Below are positions 1-7,060 of a DNA stretch of 10,971 bases, one piece after another. Location of the stretch: positions 2,017 through 12,987 of the forward strand of contig VAWV01000138.1 of the NCBI GenBank assembly GCA_005883295.1, in the 5' to 3' direction. Positions within the stretch are counted from its first letter, which is position 1. Each line of letters starts with the position of its first letter. The notes beneath the pieces are model-generated. The model was not told the origin of the DNA and ran no database searches. It saw only the letters and a list, made by a program, of their open reading frames with translations. Made by a program: the position numbers and the translations under genes. This DNA is from Actinomycetota bacterium. GTDB lineage: Bacteria; Actinomycetota; Thermoleophilia; Solirubrobacterales; Thermoleophilaceae.

Positions 1-1071
1 GTGCGCGCGGCGGAGACCTTCGTGCAGATCCCGGCGACCAACGGCGCACTGCTCGCCCTGAACCACGCCTGGTCTCTTCCCGATCCGCAGAAGGAGCAGG
101 AGGCCCAGGCCTCCGGCATCTATCCGATCGACCGCGCCGACACGCCGCCGTACCTGTCAGGCAACGTGCTGGGCACGTGGCTCTCGGCGCTGCGGATCGG
201 CCGCACGCTGTATACGTCGATGCCGGGCGAGCCGTTCCCCGAGGTCTCGCACTCGCTGCGGCTGCACACCCGCGGGGCGTGGTCGGTCACGCTCCTGTCG
301 AAGGGCCAGGACGACCTCGGCTACTTCTATCCGTCCTGGGTCTACCCCTTCACCGCCGCCTACGGCAGCGATCATCACATCTTCAATGTCGCCCCGCAGG
401 CCGGGGACCAGTTCATCGAGGGGCAGCTCGGGCTCATCGGCAAGATCGGCTTCACGACCACGACCTACACGCCGCCGGAGCAGAAGACGACCGAGTTCGG
501 CCGCGACGCGCAGCCGGGCATCGAGGCGCTGGCCGCGCCGCTCGCCGCCGACGCGGGGCGCGGCGGCCGCGCGAAGCTCGTCTTCGAGGCCATCTACACC
601 CCGCCCAAGGGCAGCAGCTCGCGCCCCGAGGGCGATCGGGTGCACTGGCGCTTCGGGGACGGCACCGGCGCCGCGACCGGGTTCCTCGACACCGGCCAGG
701 ACTACGGGCAGGGCGGCCTCGGGCCGGTGGGCAAGGTGCGCACGGCGCACGGTCTCCGCCCCGGCCGCTACACGGCGGTCGTGTCCGCGGTGAACACCGA
801 CGGGCAGCCCGCCAGCTGGCGGTTGCCCGTGAGCGTGTTCCCGAGGCTGCGCGTCCGGATCGTGGCCCGCCGCCTGCACGGTTCGGTGTACCGGCTGACG
901 ACGAAGGTCCGTGGCGGGCGCCCGCCGGCGCTGGCCTGGCGGTGGCGCTTCGGCGATGGAGGCCACGCCGACGGGCGGCCCGTGGTGCGGCGGCTCGCGA
1001 GCGGCGCGCGCATATCGGTCACGGTCGTGGACTCGACCGGGACGCTCGCCCGCGCTTCGCGGGCGCTCTAG
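1..1071 (+). CDS. C-terminal part of a neutral/alkaline ceramidase-like protein with two PKD-like units (5'-truncated)
   Basis: The frame is open from the first base of the window, so the true start lies to the left; the GTG at position 1 is probably internal. Visible residues 55-150 resemble the core of the neutral/alkaline non-lysosomal ceramidase-like family: a hydrophobic strand, then ALRIGRTLYTSMPGEPFPE (63-81), then a KGQDDLGYFYP segment (101-111) and a Y-G-S-D-H-H stretch (121-126). Family members hydrolyse an N-acyl bond, usually at the cell surface, but the catalytic and zinc-binding N-terminal half is not in the window, so activity cannot be judged. The C-terminus has two PKD-like units, each with a FGDG turn (218-221 and 317-320), typical of secreted adhesive or spacer domains. 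The stop codon overlaps that of the convergent monooxygenase gene. The family call rests on the MPGEP region and is moderate; secretion is inferred from the PKD units. Confidence 0.6.
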   Translation: MRAAETFVQIPATNGALLALNHAWSLPDPQKEQEAQASGIYPIDRADTPPYLSGNVLGTWLSALRIGRTLYTSMPGEPFPEVSHSLRLHTRGAWSVTLLSKGQDDLGYFYPSWVYPFTAAYGSDHHIFNVAPQAGDQFIEGQLGLIGKIGFTTTTYTPPEQKTTEFGRDAQPGIEALAAPLAADAGRGGRAKLVFEAIYTPPKGSSSRPEGDRVHWRFGDGTGAATGFLDTGQDYGQGGLGPVGKVRTAHGLRPGRYTAVVSAVNTDGQPASWRLPVSVFPRLRVRIVARRLHGSVYRLTTKVRGGRPPALAWRWRFGDGGHADGRPVVRRLASGARISVTVVDSTGTLARASRAL

Positions 1072-2558
1072 GCCTCGGCGGGCGCCGCGAGCGTGAAGTC
1101 GGCGAGGTTCGGATGCCGGGTGAGACGCCGGTACTCGAACGTGAAGCCGGGCCAGTTGTTCACCACGCGGCCCGACTCCGTCTTGTACCAGTTGTGGCAC
1201 TGGGCGGTCCACACGGTGTCGTCGAGTCGCTCCTGGACATCCGCATTGAACCTGCGCTGGGCGTCGGGGTCCACGTCCATCCAGCGGGCGCCGCTGCGCT
1301 CGAGCTGCTGCATCGCCTCCAGCACCCAGGCGATCTGGCTCTCGAGCATGAAGATGATCGAGCCCACCCCGAGGTTGGTGTTCGGGCCGTACAGCATGAA
1401 CATGTTGGGGAACCCGCTGACCGCGATCCCGAGGTAGGCCTCGGCGCCGTCGCGCCAGGCCTCGTTGAGGTCGCGGCCGCCCAGCCCCGTCACGTCCATA
1501 GGGGCCAGGAAGTCGGTGGCCCTGAAGCCGGTGCCGAAGATGATCGCGTCGACCTCACGCTCCGCGCCGTCCACGGTGATCACCCGATCGGCACCGATCT
1601 CGCGGATCGGATCGGTCACCAGCTCGACGTTCGGGCGCGCGAGCGTGGGCAGGAAGTCATTGGAGATCAGGATCCGCTTGCAGCCGAGCGGGTAGTCGGG
1701 CAGGAGCTTGGCTCGCACGTCCGGGTCCGGGATCTCCTTCCGGAGCCGCCGCTCGTAGCCGGCCATGAACGGCTTGGCGAGCCACTTGGCCCTGGTGAGC
1801 GCCAGGATGAGCGCCTCGAAGCGCCAGTACACGCTCCAGCGGTTGAGTCGCTGCAGCCAGGGGAAGCGCCTGAAGATGGCCTTCTGGCGCGGCCGGTAGG
1901 GCCGGTCGGGCTTCGGGACCAGCCACGCGGGCGAGCGCTGGAGGACGTACAGCTTCTCCACCATCCGGGCTATCTCGGGCACGTACTGGATCGCGCTCGC
2001 GCCGGTGCCGAGCGAGGCGACCCGCTTTCCGGTCAGGTCGCAGTCGTGGTTCCAGTGCGCGGAGTGGAACATCGCGCCCTTGAACCGGTCGAGGCCAGGG
2101 ATGTCCGGATAGGCCGGCAGCGACAGCTGCCCGGTCGCCGTTATCAGGAAGTCGGCCTCTAGCCGGTCGCCATCCGCCAGCTGGATCCACCACCGACCCG
2201 AAACCTCGTCGAACTCGCAGGATGCGACCTCGGTGTTCAGCCGCAGGTGGTCACGGAGCCCGTACTTGTCCGTGCAGTGCTCGAGGTACACCAGGATCTC
2301 CTCGCGGCGCGGGTACCGGCGCGACCAGTCGTGCTTGGGCTCGAACGAGAACGAGTAGAGATGCGACGGGACGTCGCAGGTCAGGCCCGGATAGGAGTTC
2401 TGGCGTCACACGCCCCCGATCCCGTCGGCCCGCCCCACGATCGTGAAGGCGTCGATCCCCGCCCGCCGCAGCTCGATCCCCATGCCGATGCCGCCGAAGC
2501 CGGCGCCGACGATCGCGACCGTCGGGGCGGCGGGCTGTGATCCGTTCGACGAGGGCAT
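1068..2558 (-). pseudogene. Flavin-containing / Baeyer-Villiger-type monooxygenase interrupted by an in-frame TGA at codon 51
   Basis: Read from the ATG at 2558, the frame gives 496 codons, a normal length for this family. The N-terminal FAD Rossmann motif GAGFGG is at residues 18-23. The BVMO fingerprint FxGxxxHxxxW is at 159-169 (FKGAMFHSAHW), the NADPH Rossmann motif GTGASA at 184-189 and the late GTGFRATDF segment at 342-350. Such enzymes are cytosolic and use FAD, NADPH and O2 to insert oxygen into ketones or to oxidise N and S atoms. Codon 51 is TGA (plus-strand 2406-2408). The context GGV-stop-RQNSYPG matches the family's GGxWRxNxYPG, where Trp (TGG) is expected, so one G-to-A change explains the stop. 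The rest of the frame is intact. Restarting at GTG 2291 would lose the FAD-binding motif. It is either a recent pseudogene or a base-call error. TGA ends the neighbouring protease, so TGA-as-Trp coding is unlikely. It lies 65 bp downstream of the protease gene; no clear ribosome binding site is seen. Confidence 0.82.
2406..2408 (-). other. In-frame TGA replacing the conserved Trp of the monooxygenase
   Basis: The plus strand reads TCA here, so the minus strand reads TGA, in frame with both halves of the monooxygenase (codon 51 from the ATG at 2558; 446 codons before the TAG at 1068-1070). The flanking residues are GIGGV before and RQNSYPGLTCDVPSH after. In this family the aligned residue is Trp, encoded TGG. 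The next base is C, a context known to make UGA somewhat leaky, so low-level read-through is possible but not shown. Confidence 0.85.
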
Positions 2559-2604
2559 CGGCTCACGCGTACGCTAACCGCTCGCCGGAGCCGGAAGGCT
2601 GGGA

Positions 2605-2622
2605 CCGCGCGCTGCGGCGCGG
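2605..2622 (-). other. Small GC hairpin between the protease and monooxygenase genes
   Basis: CCGCGC at 2605-2610 pairs with GCGCGG at 2617-2622 around a 6-base loop, immediately downstream of the protease stop codon. No T-tract follows it on the minus strand, so it does not look like a normal intrinsic terminator. It could slow or attenuate transcription into the monooxygenase gene, or be chance in GC-rich DNA. Confidence 0.2.
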
Positions 2623-2623
2623 A

Positions 2624-3916
2624 TCAGTAGAGGCCCGCGGCGTCCAGGTACCCGAAGTACTTGCCCGTGATCGGCCGCAGCGGGTCGCCGGTGAAGCCGT
2701 TGCTCAGGGTGGCGTAGCCGGCGGCGTCGCTCCGGATCTTCGACACGATCTGTGCCGGGGCGAGGCCGCTGCAGGGCCCGGCGATTCCGCCACTTCCGAG
2801 GCACAGCGCCACCGTGCCGGCCACGTGCGGCGCCGCCTGGCTCGTGCCGTAGTACGTGGTGGTGCCGCCGCCGATCTTGTCGCCAACGACGCACGTCCCG
2901 GGCGCGGCGATCGTGTGTGCGATGTCCGTGGAGCTCACCGCGTAGTTGGAGTACGTGCCGTAAGAGTCGTCCTTCTCACCGGACTTGCAGCTGGGCGCCG
3001 CGCCCTTCGCGCCCGCGAGCCCGTCGGTGTCGGACATCGCGGTCGTGGTGAGCACCTCCGGGTACGCGGCCGGGATGGTGGAGGCGAAGCCGGCCTTGGC
3101 GTTCCCGGCCGAGACGACGTAGGTGACGCCGGCGGCCACCGAGCGGCAGATCGCCTTGTGCCAGGCGTCGTTGTTTGTGCCGCCGCAGTTGCTGTCGTTC
3201 GAGCCGGAGCCCTCGATGCTCATGTTGGCGACCTTGATGTTCAGGGCGGCGGCGTTCGCGGTCACCCAGTCCATCCCGCAGATGATCTGGGAGAGCGTGC
3301 CCGTGGCGCGGGAGTTCAAGACCTTCACCGCGTAGATCTTGGTCCCGGGCGCGACCCCCGTGAGGGTGGAGCCCGTGTCCTTGGCGGCGAGGACGCCGGC
3401 CACGTTGCTGCCGTGGCCGTTGTCGTCCTGAGCGGCAGTGCCGGTCGTCACGCAGTTCGTGCCGCTGACCGCGTTGAGATCCGTGTTCTTGAGGTCCACG
3501 CCGCTGTCGATCACGGCCACCGCGCCGTTCGCGGACTGATGTGCCTGGGTGAGCGTCGCCGCGCCGACGCGCCGGACCCCCGGCGGAACCGTTTCCCCGC
3601 TCACCACCGGGACGAGCCCGGACGCGCTTACCGGCTTGTCGCCCGCCACGTACGCGACGGCCGGGTCGACGGAGAGCGATGTCCGCTGGACGTCGGTGAG
3701 CGTCGCGGCGAAGCCCTTGAGCGCCGAGCTGTAGTCGAACCGGGCATTGAACCCGTACTTCGTCTGAAGCTGGTTGGTCGTGGCCGTCGGGTCCAGCACC
3801 GAATCCTTGTAGACGACCACGTACGGACCGCTCGCGGCGACCGCGTCCGCCGCGCAGGCGACCCCGAGGGCGACTGCGCAGACGAGCGCCGTCGTCAGCC
3901 GCCGCGACCTACGCAT
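2624..3916 (-). CDS. Secreted subtilisin-like serine protease (S8 family) with I9-type propeptide
   Basis: 430 residues. A cationic, hydrophobic signal peptide (1-27, possible cleavage after AVA) is followed by an inhibitor-I9-like propeptide (about 32-94, YVVVYKDS to VAYVAGD) and the peptidase domain. The triad is complete: Asp137 in VIDSGVD, His168 in NGHGSNVAG and Ser359 in GTSQAAPHVAG; the oxyanion Asn is Asn272 in SAGN. The usual HGTH is HGSN here, so the second, non-catalytic His is replaced. The mature region has eight cysteines (155, 213, 244, 257, 310, 342, 372, 382), enough for four disulfides, which fits an extracellular, self-processing endopeptidase. A lipobox at Cys21 is poor (Gly at -3). 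The ATG overlaps the end of the GGDEF-EAL gene by 8 bp and sits behind GGTGGGAG, so translation is probably coupled. The substrate is unknown. Confidence 0.93.
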   Translation of the reverse strand: MRRSRRLTTALVCAVALGVACAADAVAASGPYVVVYKDSVLDPTATTNQLQTKYGFNARFDYSSALKGFAATLTDVQRTSLSVDPAVAYVAGDKPVSASGLVPVVSGETVPPGVRRVGAATLTQAHQSANGAVAVIDSGVDLKNTDLNAVSGTNCVTTGTAAQDDNGHGSNVAGVLAAKDTGSTLTGVAPGTKIYAVKVLNSRATGTLSQIICGMDWVTANAAALNIKVANMSIEGSGSNDSNCGGTNNDAWHKAICRSVAAGVTYVVSAGNAKAGFASTIPAAYPEVLTTTAMSDTDGLAGAKGAAPSCKSGEKDDSYGTYSNYAVSSTDIAHTIAAPGTCVVGDKIGGGTTTYYGTSQAAPHVAGTVALCLGSGGIAGPCSGLAPAQIVSKIRSDAAGYATLSNGFTGDPLRPITGKYFGYLDAAGLY

Positions 3917-5918
3917 GTGCTCCCACCAGGGTCCTCGTCGCCGCCGCGAGTGCCTGCCGGCATCCGCGCGCGGGCAGCGGGTGGCCGATGTAGAAGCCCT
4001 GCGCGTAGTCGCACCCGAGTGCGGTGAGCTGCCGGCAGACGGTCTCGCTCTCCACGCCCTCGGCCGTGACGGTCAGCCCAAGGCTACGGCCCAGCTCGAC
4101 GGTCGAGCGGACGATCGTCTCGTCCTCGGCGTTCGTGTCCATGTCGATGACGAACGACTTGTCGATCTTGATCTCGTCGACCTGGAGCTGCTGGAGCTGG
4201 GCCAGCGAGGAGTAGCCGGTGCCGAAGTCGTCGATCGCGCACCGGACGCCCACTGCATGGAGCGCGCCGAGGACCTTGCGCGCGCGCTCGATGTCGGCGA
4301 CGACCTTGCTCTCGGTTATCTCGAGCTGGAGGCAGTCGGGTGGAAGCTGCCAGCGGTCGAGCAGCCCCAGGATGCGCGCCGGAAGGTCGCTGTCGAGCAG
4401 GCTGTGCGCCGAGAGGTTCACGCCCATCCGCACTTCCAGGCCCTCGCCCCGCCAGGCCGCGCACTGCGCGAGCGCGGCGTCGAGCACCTTGTCCGTGAGG
4501 ACCTCGATCAGCCCGGTGTGCTCGGCCAGCGGCACGAACGCCTGCGGACCGAGGAGCCCGAGCTCCGGATGGTTCCAGCGCACGAGGGCCTCGACTCCGT
4601 GCGGCCCGCCGTTCTGCAGCGCCAGCTTGGGCTGGTAATAGACGACAAGCTCGCCGCTGTCGATGCCCTGTCGCAGCTGGCCGGCGAGCACCAGGCGGTC
4701 GATGCTGTACTCGTCGTCGGCGGCGGAGTAAAGCTCGTACAGCGTGCGCCGCTCCTTTGCGCGGTCGAGCGCGACGTCGGCGTGCCGGATCACATCGTTC
4801 GGATGCAGGCCCTGCACCGGAGCCGACGCGATCCCGATGCTCGGGCGCACCTCGAGCGAGACGCCGCCGATCTCGAAGTGCGCTCCGAAGGCGGCGGCGA
4901 TCCGTTTCGCCGCGCTCTCCAGGGCCTCGCCGTCGGACCGACCGGGCCGAACGAGGGCGAACTCGTCACCGCCGAGACGCGCGAGCAGCTCGTCCGGCTC
5001 GAGCACGGATTCGAGCCGGGCGGCGATCTGCTCGAGCAGCGTGTCCCCGTGGTCGTGGCCGAGCGTGTCGTTGACGGCGCGGAAATCGTCGAGGTCGACG
5101 AGGAGGACAGCGACGGACGCCTGCGGGTCGCGGGTATCCGCCCCGACCTCGTTGAGCCGCTTGTAGAGCATGGCCCGGTTTGGCAGTCCGGTCAGGTCGT
5201 CGTGCAGGGCCCTATGGGCGTTCGCGACCGCCTGACGTCCCCCGAACGAGATGGCGAGCATCGGGAAGAACAGCAGCGGAATCAGCCAGAGGCTCTCATG
5301 CGCCCCCGCAACGACCATCGGCGTGAGCGTGAGCAGGAAGCCGCTCGTCCACGCCAGGAATGCGACGTCGCGGCGCAGAAGGTCGCGGACGGACTCCCCG
5401 CCGAGCAACGCGATACCCAGCACCGCGAGCCCGTGGTCCAGCACGAAGAACGTCGCGACGGCTGCCAGGATCGCTGCCAGCTCCGATCCTGCGAGCTGGC
5501 CGTGCTCGGCCTCGAGAAGCCCCAGCACGGCACCGGCGGCCGAGATCGCGACTGCGGACTGCGCGGCGTTGAAGGCCAGCTTCACCGGAGCGGTGCGCCG
5601 GATCAGATCCGCCACCAGACACGCTCCGACATAGACCGCGAGCGCTGCCCACGGACCAAACACGATCAGCACCGCGAGCGCGAAGGCAGACGAGATAGTC
5701 ACCTCCTCGACATGGGTGCCGCGCGGAACACGGATCGGCAGGAGCTCGCCCAGCATGACGAACGCAGCGAACAGCCAAAGCTTGGCGTCGCCGAGCGGGA
5801 ACCGCCCGTGCCAGATCATCGGGACCGTGATCGACCCCACGACCGCAAGCGCGAGCAGACTCGCCACATACGCGCCAAATCCCGGACGCGTGCCGCGCTT
5901 CGGAGACGCTTGGACCAC
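3909..5918 (-). CDS. Membrane-bound bifunctional GGDEF-EAL protein (c-di-GMP synthesis and breakdown)
   Basis: 669 residues. The N-terminal region (about 14-226) has seven or eight hydrophobic segments, a MASE-like sensor region that I cannot assign to a named MASE family. A GGDEF domain (about 237-395) follows, with an intact GGDEF at 316-320. The inhibitory RxxD site is absent (EPDE at 307-310), so feedback inhibition through that site is unlikely. The EAL domain (about 408-660) keeps EAL (443-445), EITES (533-537), DDFGTGYSS (563-571), KIDKSF (584-589) and AEGVE (619-623), so phosphodiesterase activity is plausible. Both sites look competent; which dominates cannot be read from sequence. 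The GTG start at 5918 is supported by GGAGG at 5924-5928. It lies 37 bp after the small secreted peptide gene and overlaps the protease start, suggesting one transcript. GGDEF-EAL identity is certain; the signal sensed is unknown. Confidence 0.95.
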   Translation of the reverse strand: MVQASPKRGTRPGFGAYVASLLALAVVGSITVPMIWHGRFPLGDAKLWLFAAFVMLGELLPIRVPRGTHVEEVTISSAFALAVLIVFGPWAALAVYVGACLVADLIRRTAPVKLAFNAAQSAVAISAAGAVLGLLEAEHGQLAGSELAAILAAVATFFVLDHGLAVLGIALLGGESVRDLLRRDVAFLAWTSGFLLTLTPMVVAGAHESLWLIPLLFFPMLAISFGGRQAVANAHRALHDDLTGLPNRAMLYKRLNEVGADTRDPQASVAVLLVDLDDFRAVNDTLGHDHGDTLLEQIAARLESVLEPDELLARLGGDEFALVRPGRSDGEALESAAKRIAAAFGAHFEIGGVSLEVRPSIGIASAPVQGLHPNDVIRHADVALDRAKERRTLYELYSAADDEYSIDRLVLAGQLRQGIDSGELVVYYQPKLALQNGGPHGVEALVRWNHPELGLLGPQAFVPLAEHTGLIEVLTDKVLDAALAQCAAWRGEGLEVRMGVNLSAHSLLDSDLPARILGLLDRWQLPPDCLQLEITESKVVADIERARKVLGALHAVGVRCAIDDFGTGYSSLAQLQQLQVDEIKIDKSFVIDMDTNAEDETIVRSTVELGRSLGLTVTAEGVESETVCRQLTALGCDYAQGFYIGHPLPARGCRQALAAATRTLVGAHA

Positions 5919-5923
5919 CAGGT

Positions 5924-5928
5924 CCTCC
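5924..5928 (-). promoter_or_regulatory. Ribosome binding site of the GGDEF-EAL gene
   Basis: The minus strand reads GGAGG here, followed by five bases and then GTG at 5918-5916. It is the best Shine-Dalgarno match near the 5' end of this frame, and it settles the choice of the GTG start. Confidence 0.65.
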
Positions 5929-5955
5929 GCGACCTACGGCTTTGAAACCGTCCGG

Positions 5956-6177
5956 TTAGCGGATCCGGTGGCCGCTGCCCGCGCCCGCCGGCGGGCCGTT
6001 CGACGAGCCCGGCGGCGTCACGTACGAGCCGGTCGACTTGCCGGACGACGTCGATGAGACGGTGTTGCTCGCCTGCGCCGGCAGCGCGCCGACGAAGAAC
6101 GAGAGGACGAGAACAGGCACCGCCAGCAGCTTCCTGAGGAAACGGGGCCGGTGCATCCGTGCGGTCTCGCGAGTCAT
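5956..6177 (-). CDS. Small secreted Ser/Gly/Pro-rich peptide of unknown function
   Basis: 73 residues from ATG 6177. I chose this start over an upstream ATG at 6213 because GGAGGG (6181-6186) sits just before it. Residues 1-18 are cationic, 19-32 form a hydrophobic core (AVPVLVLSFFVGAL), and PAQA-S at 33-37 gives a good signal peptidase I site after Ala36. The mature peptide would be only about 37 residues, rich in Ser, Thr, Gly and Pro, with no Cys and a basic HRIR end. I recognise no family. It is the first gene of the minus-strand run, 37 bp before the GGDEF-EAL gene and ahead of the secreted protease, so it could be a surface peptide, a protease substrate or a signal; these roles are inference. 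The signal peptide, RBS and spacing make a real gene likely. Confidence 0.68.
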   Translation of the reverse strand: MTRETARMHRPRFLRKLLAVPVLVLSFFVGALPAQASNTVSSTSSGKSTGSYVTPPGSSNGPPAGAGSGHRIR

Positions 6178-6180
6178 TTG

Positions 6181-6186
6181 CCCTCC
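6181..6186 (-). promoter_or_regulatory. Ribosome binding site of the small secreted peptide gene
   Basis: The minus strand reads GGAGGG, then CAA, then ATG at 6177. The spacing is slightly short, but this is the strongest Shine-Dalgarno match in the window. It favours the 73-residue form over the 85-residue form starting at 6213, which would place this RBS inside the coding region. Confidence 0.65.
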
Positions 6187-6284
6187 ATGGGTCCCCGGCA
6201 CATCCGCCCACATCGGCAGCCGTGCCGTGGTTTGGTGAGACGGTTAACGCGCTTGGGGTACGCGCTACGTCGGGGGCGGCTATA

Positions 6285-6310
6285 GGAACGGTCAGGCGCC
6301 TCGGGACGTA
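6285..6310 (+). promoter_or_regulatory. Candidate ECF-sigma promoter upstream of the TetR gene
   Basis: GGAAC at 6285-6289 and CGTA at 6307-6310 are separated by 17 bases, the general layout of many ECF-dependent promoters (GGAAC, then 16-17 bases, then CGT). An ECF sigma gene lies next to the TetR gene. The predicted transcript would carry a leader of about 135 bases. With such short motifs, chance is a real alternative. Confidence 0.25.
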
Positions 6311-6438
6311 GGCTCAAGCTACACCGGCTGTGCCCAAAACGCCAGGGTTACCAGGGCCTTTGACCTCGTACGTTTGTTGGCTGACCCGCCGGCGAGCGGC
6401 CCCACGGTCGATGTCCCGCTACCGTCGCCCATCGCCGC

Positions 6439-6444
6439 TAACTT
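6439..6444 (+). promoter_or_regulatory. Candidate -10 element for a leaderless TetR transcript
   Basis: TAACTT fits the TANNNT -10 pattern and ends seven bases before GTG 6452, so transcription could begin at the start codon itself. There is no Shine-Dalgarno sequence before this GTG, which fits a leaderless message, common in actinobacteria. No convincing -35 is present at 17-18 bases. Confidence 0.3.
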
Positions 6445-6451
6445 CTTCGAT

Positions 6452-7060
6452 GTGAGCACCGCGCCGACCGTCCGGCCGCGCGGCCGCCCCCCCGCCGCGA
6501 GCCGCGAGGAGGTGCTCGCCAGCGCTCTGTACCACTACCTCCGCGGGCGGCGCGTGGACGTGCAGGCGATCGCCGCCGATCTGGGCCTGGGCCGCGCGAC
6601 CATCTACCGCTGGTTCGGCTCGCGCGAGGGGCTCATCGGCGAGGTGCTCTTCCAGGCGGCCGAGCCCCTGCTGGTCGAGGCGCGGAAGCTGGTCAGGGGG
6701 CGCGGCGGTCCGGCTCTGCTCGACACCTTCGACCGGTTCAACCGCAGCCTCGCCGACGCCCCCGCGCTGCGCCGGTTCGTGGAGGCCGAGCGCGACGCGG
6801 CGCTGCGGATCATCACGTCCGGTGCCGGGACGCTCCAGCCGCGGATCGTGGCGAGCATCCAGGAGGTGATCGACGAGGAGGTCCGCGCGGGGGCCTACGA
6901 CCCGCCGGTCGACACCTCGACGCTGGCCTACGCCATCGTCCGGCTAGCGGAGGCCTTCCTCTTCAACGACGCCGTGGCCGGGATGCGCGGCGACGTGGAC
7001 CGCCTGCGAGAGGTGGAGGCGGCGCTGCTCGGCGTGCCGGTGGGCAGCAAGCGGCGCTAG
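6452..7060 (+). CDS. TetR-family transcriptional regulator, QsdR-like
   Basis: 202 residues from GTG 6452. The first residues, VSTAPTVRPRGRPPAASREE, are a basic arm typical of TetR proteins. The helix-turn-helix spans about 36-62, with VDVQAIAADLGLGRATIY and then RWFGSREGLIGEV, matching the conserved TetR YxxFxSKExL end. The C-terminal ligand and dimer region (about 70-195, including DTFDRFNRSLADAPALRRFV) resembles the QsdR group of actinobacterial TetR regulators, but that subfamily call is from memory. It probably represses a nearby promoter and is released by a small hydrophobic ligand. It is divergent from the peptide/c-di-GMP/protease run and convergent with the sigma gene, with stop codons overlapping in a CTAG. 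A longer form from TTG 6374 is possible but less likely. The target is not shown. Confidence 0.88.
   Translation: MSTAPTVRPRGRPPAASREEVLASALYHYLRGRRVDVQAIAADLGLGRATIYRWFGSREGLIGEVLFQAAEPLLVEARKLVRGRGGPALLDTFDRFNRSLADAPALRRFVEAERDAALRIITSGAGTLQPRIVASIQEVIDEEVRAGAYDPPVDTSTLAYAIVRLAEAFLFNDAVAGMRGDVDRLREVEAALLGVPVGSKRR

Larger units (their letters stand above)
6178..6451. other. Divergent intergenic region between the secreted peptide and TetR genes
   Basis: About 274 bp separate the two divergent starts and should hold promoters for both the minus-strand run and the TetR gene. I see the peptide RBS at its left end, an ECF-style GGAAC-N17-CGTA pair at 6285-6310 (+) and a TAACTT hexamer just before the TetR GTG. 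No tRNA, riboswitch or clean palindromic TetR operator is evident. The TetR frame can be extended left to a TTG at 6374, but the first 26 residues of that extension do not resemble a TetR N-terminus. Confidence 0.45.

Noticed and set aside
177..2162. A 661-codon plus-strand frame crossing the ceramidase-like gene and lying antisense to the monooxygenase
   Set aside because: It is Arg/Ala/Pro-rich without domains and lies over two recognisable genes; such long shadow frames are common in high-GC DNA.
2406..2408. TGA as selenocysteine, or a changed genetic code with TGA as Trp
   Set aside because: The position is a family-conserved Trp, not Cys; I see no clear hairpin just downstream; and TGA is used as the stop of the adjacent protease while Trp elsewhere is TGG.
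2605..2622. Intrinsic terminator after the protease gene
   Set aside because: The stem is only 6 bp and no T-tract follows; kept only as a weak hairpin.
2537..4027. A 496-codon plus-strand frame antisense to the protease
   Set aside because: The protease frame has a complete catalytic triad and signal peptide; this frame has no recognisable domain.
3915..5945. A 676-codon plus-strand frame antisense to the GGDEF-EAL gene
   Set aside because: The opposite strand encodes intact GGDEF and EAL motifs; the antisense product is charged, repetitive and matches no family I know.
6178..6360. A c-di-GMP or c-di-AMP riboswitch before the secreted peptide gene (a CGGGGACCCA string near the start codon recalled the c-di-AMP class)
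   Set aside because: The other conserved blocks of either class are missing and the string lies too close to the RBS to form the aptamer.
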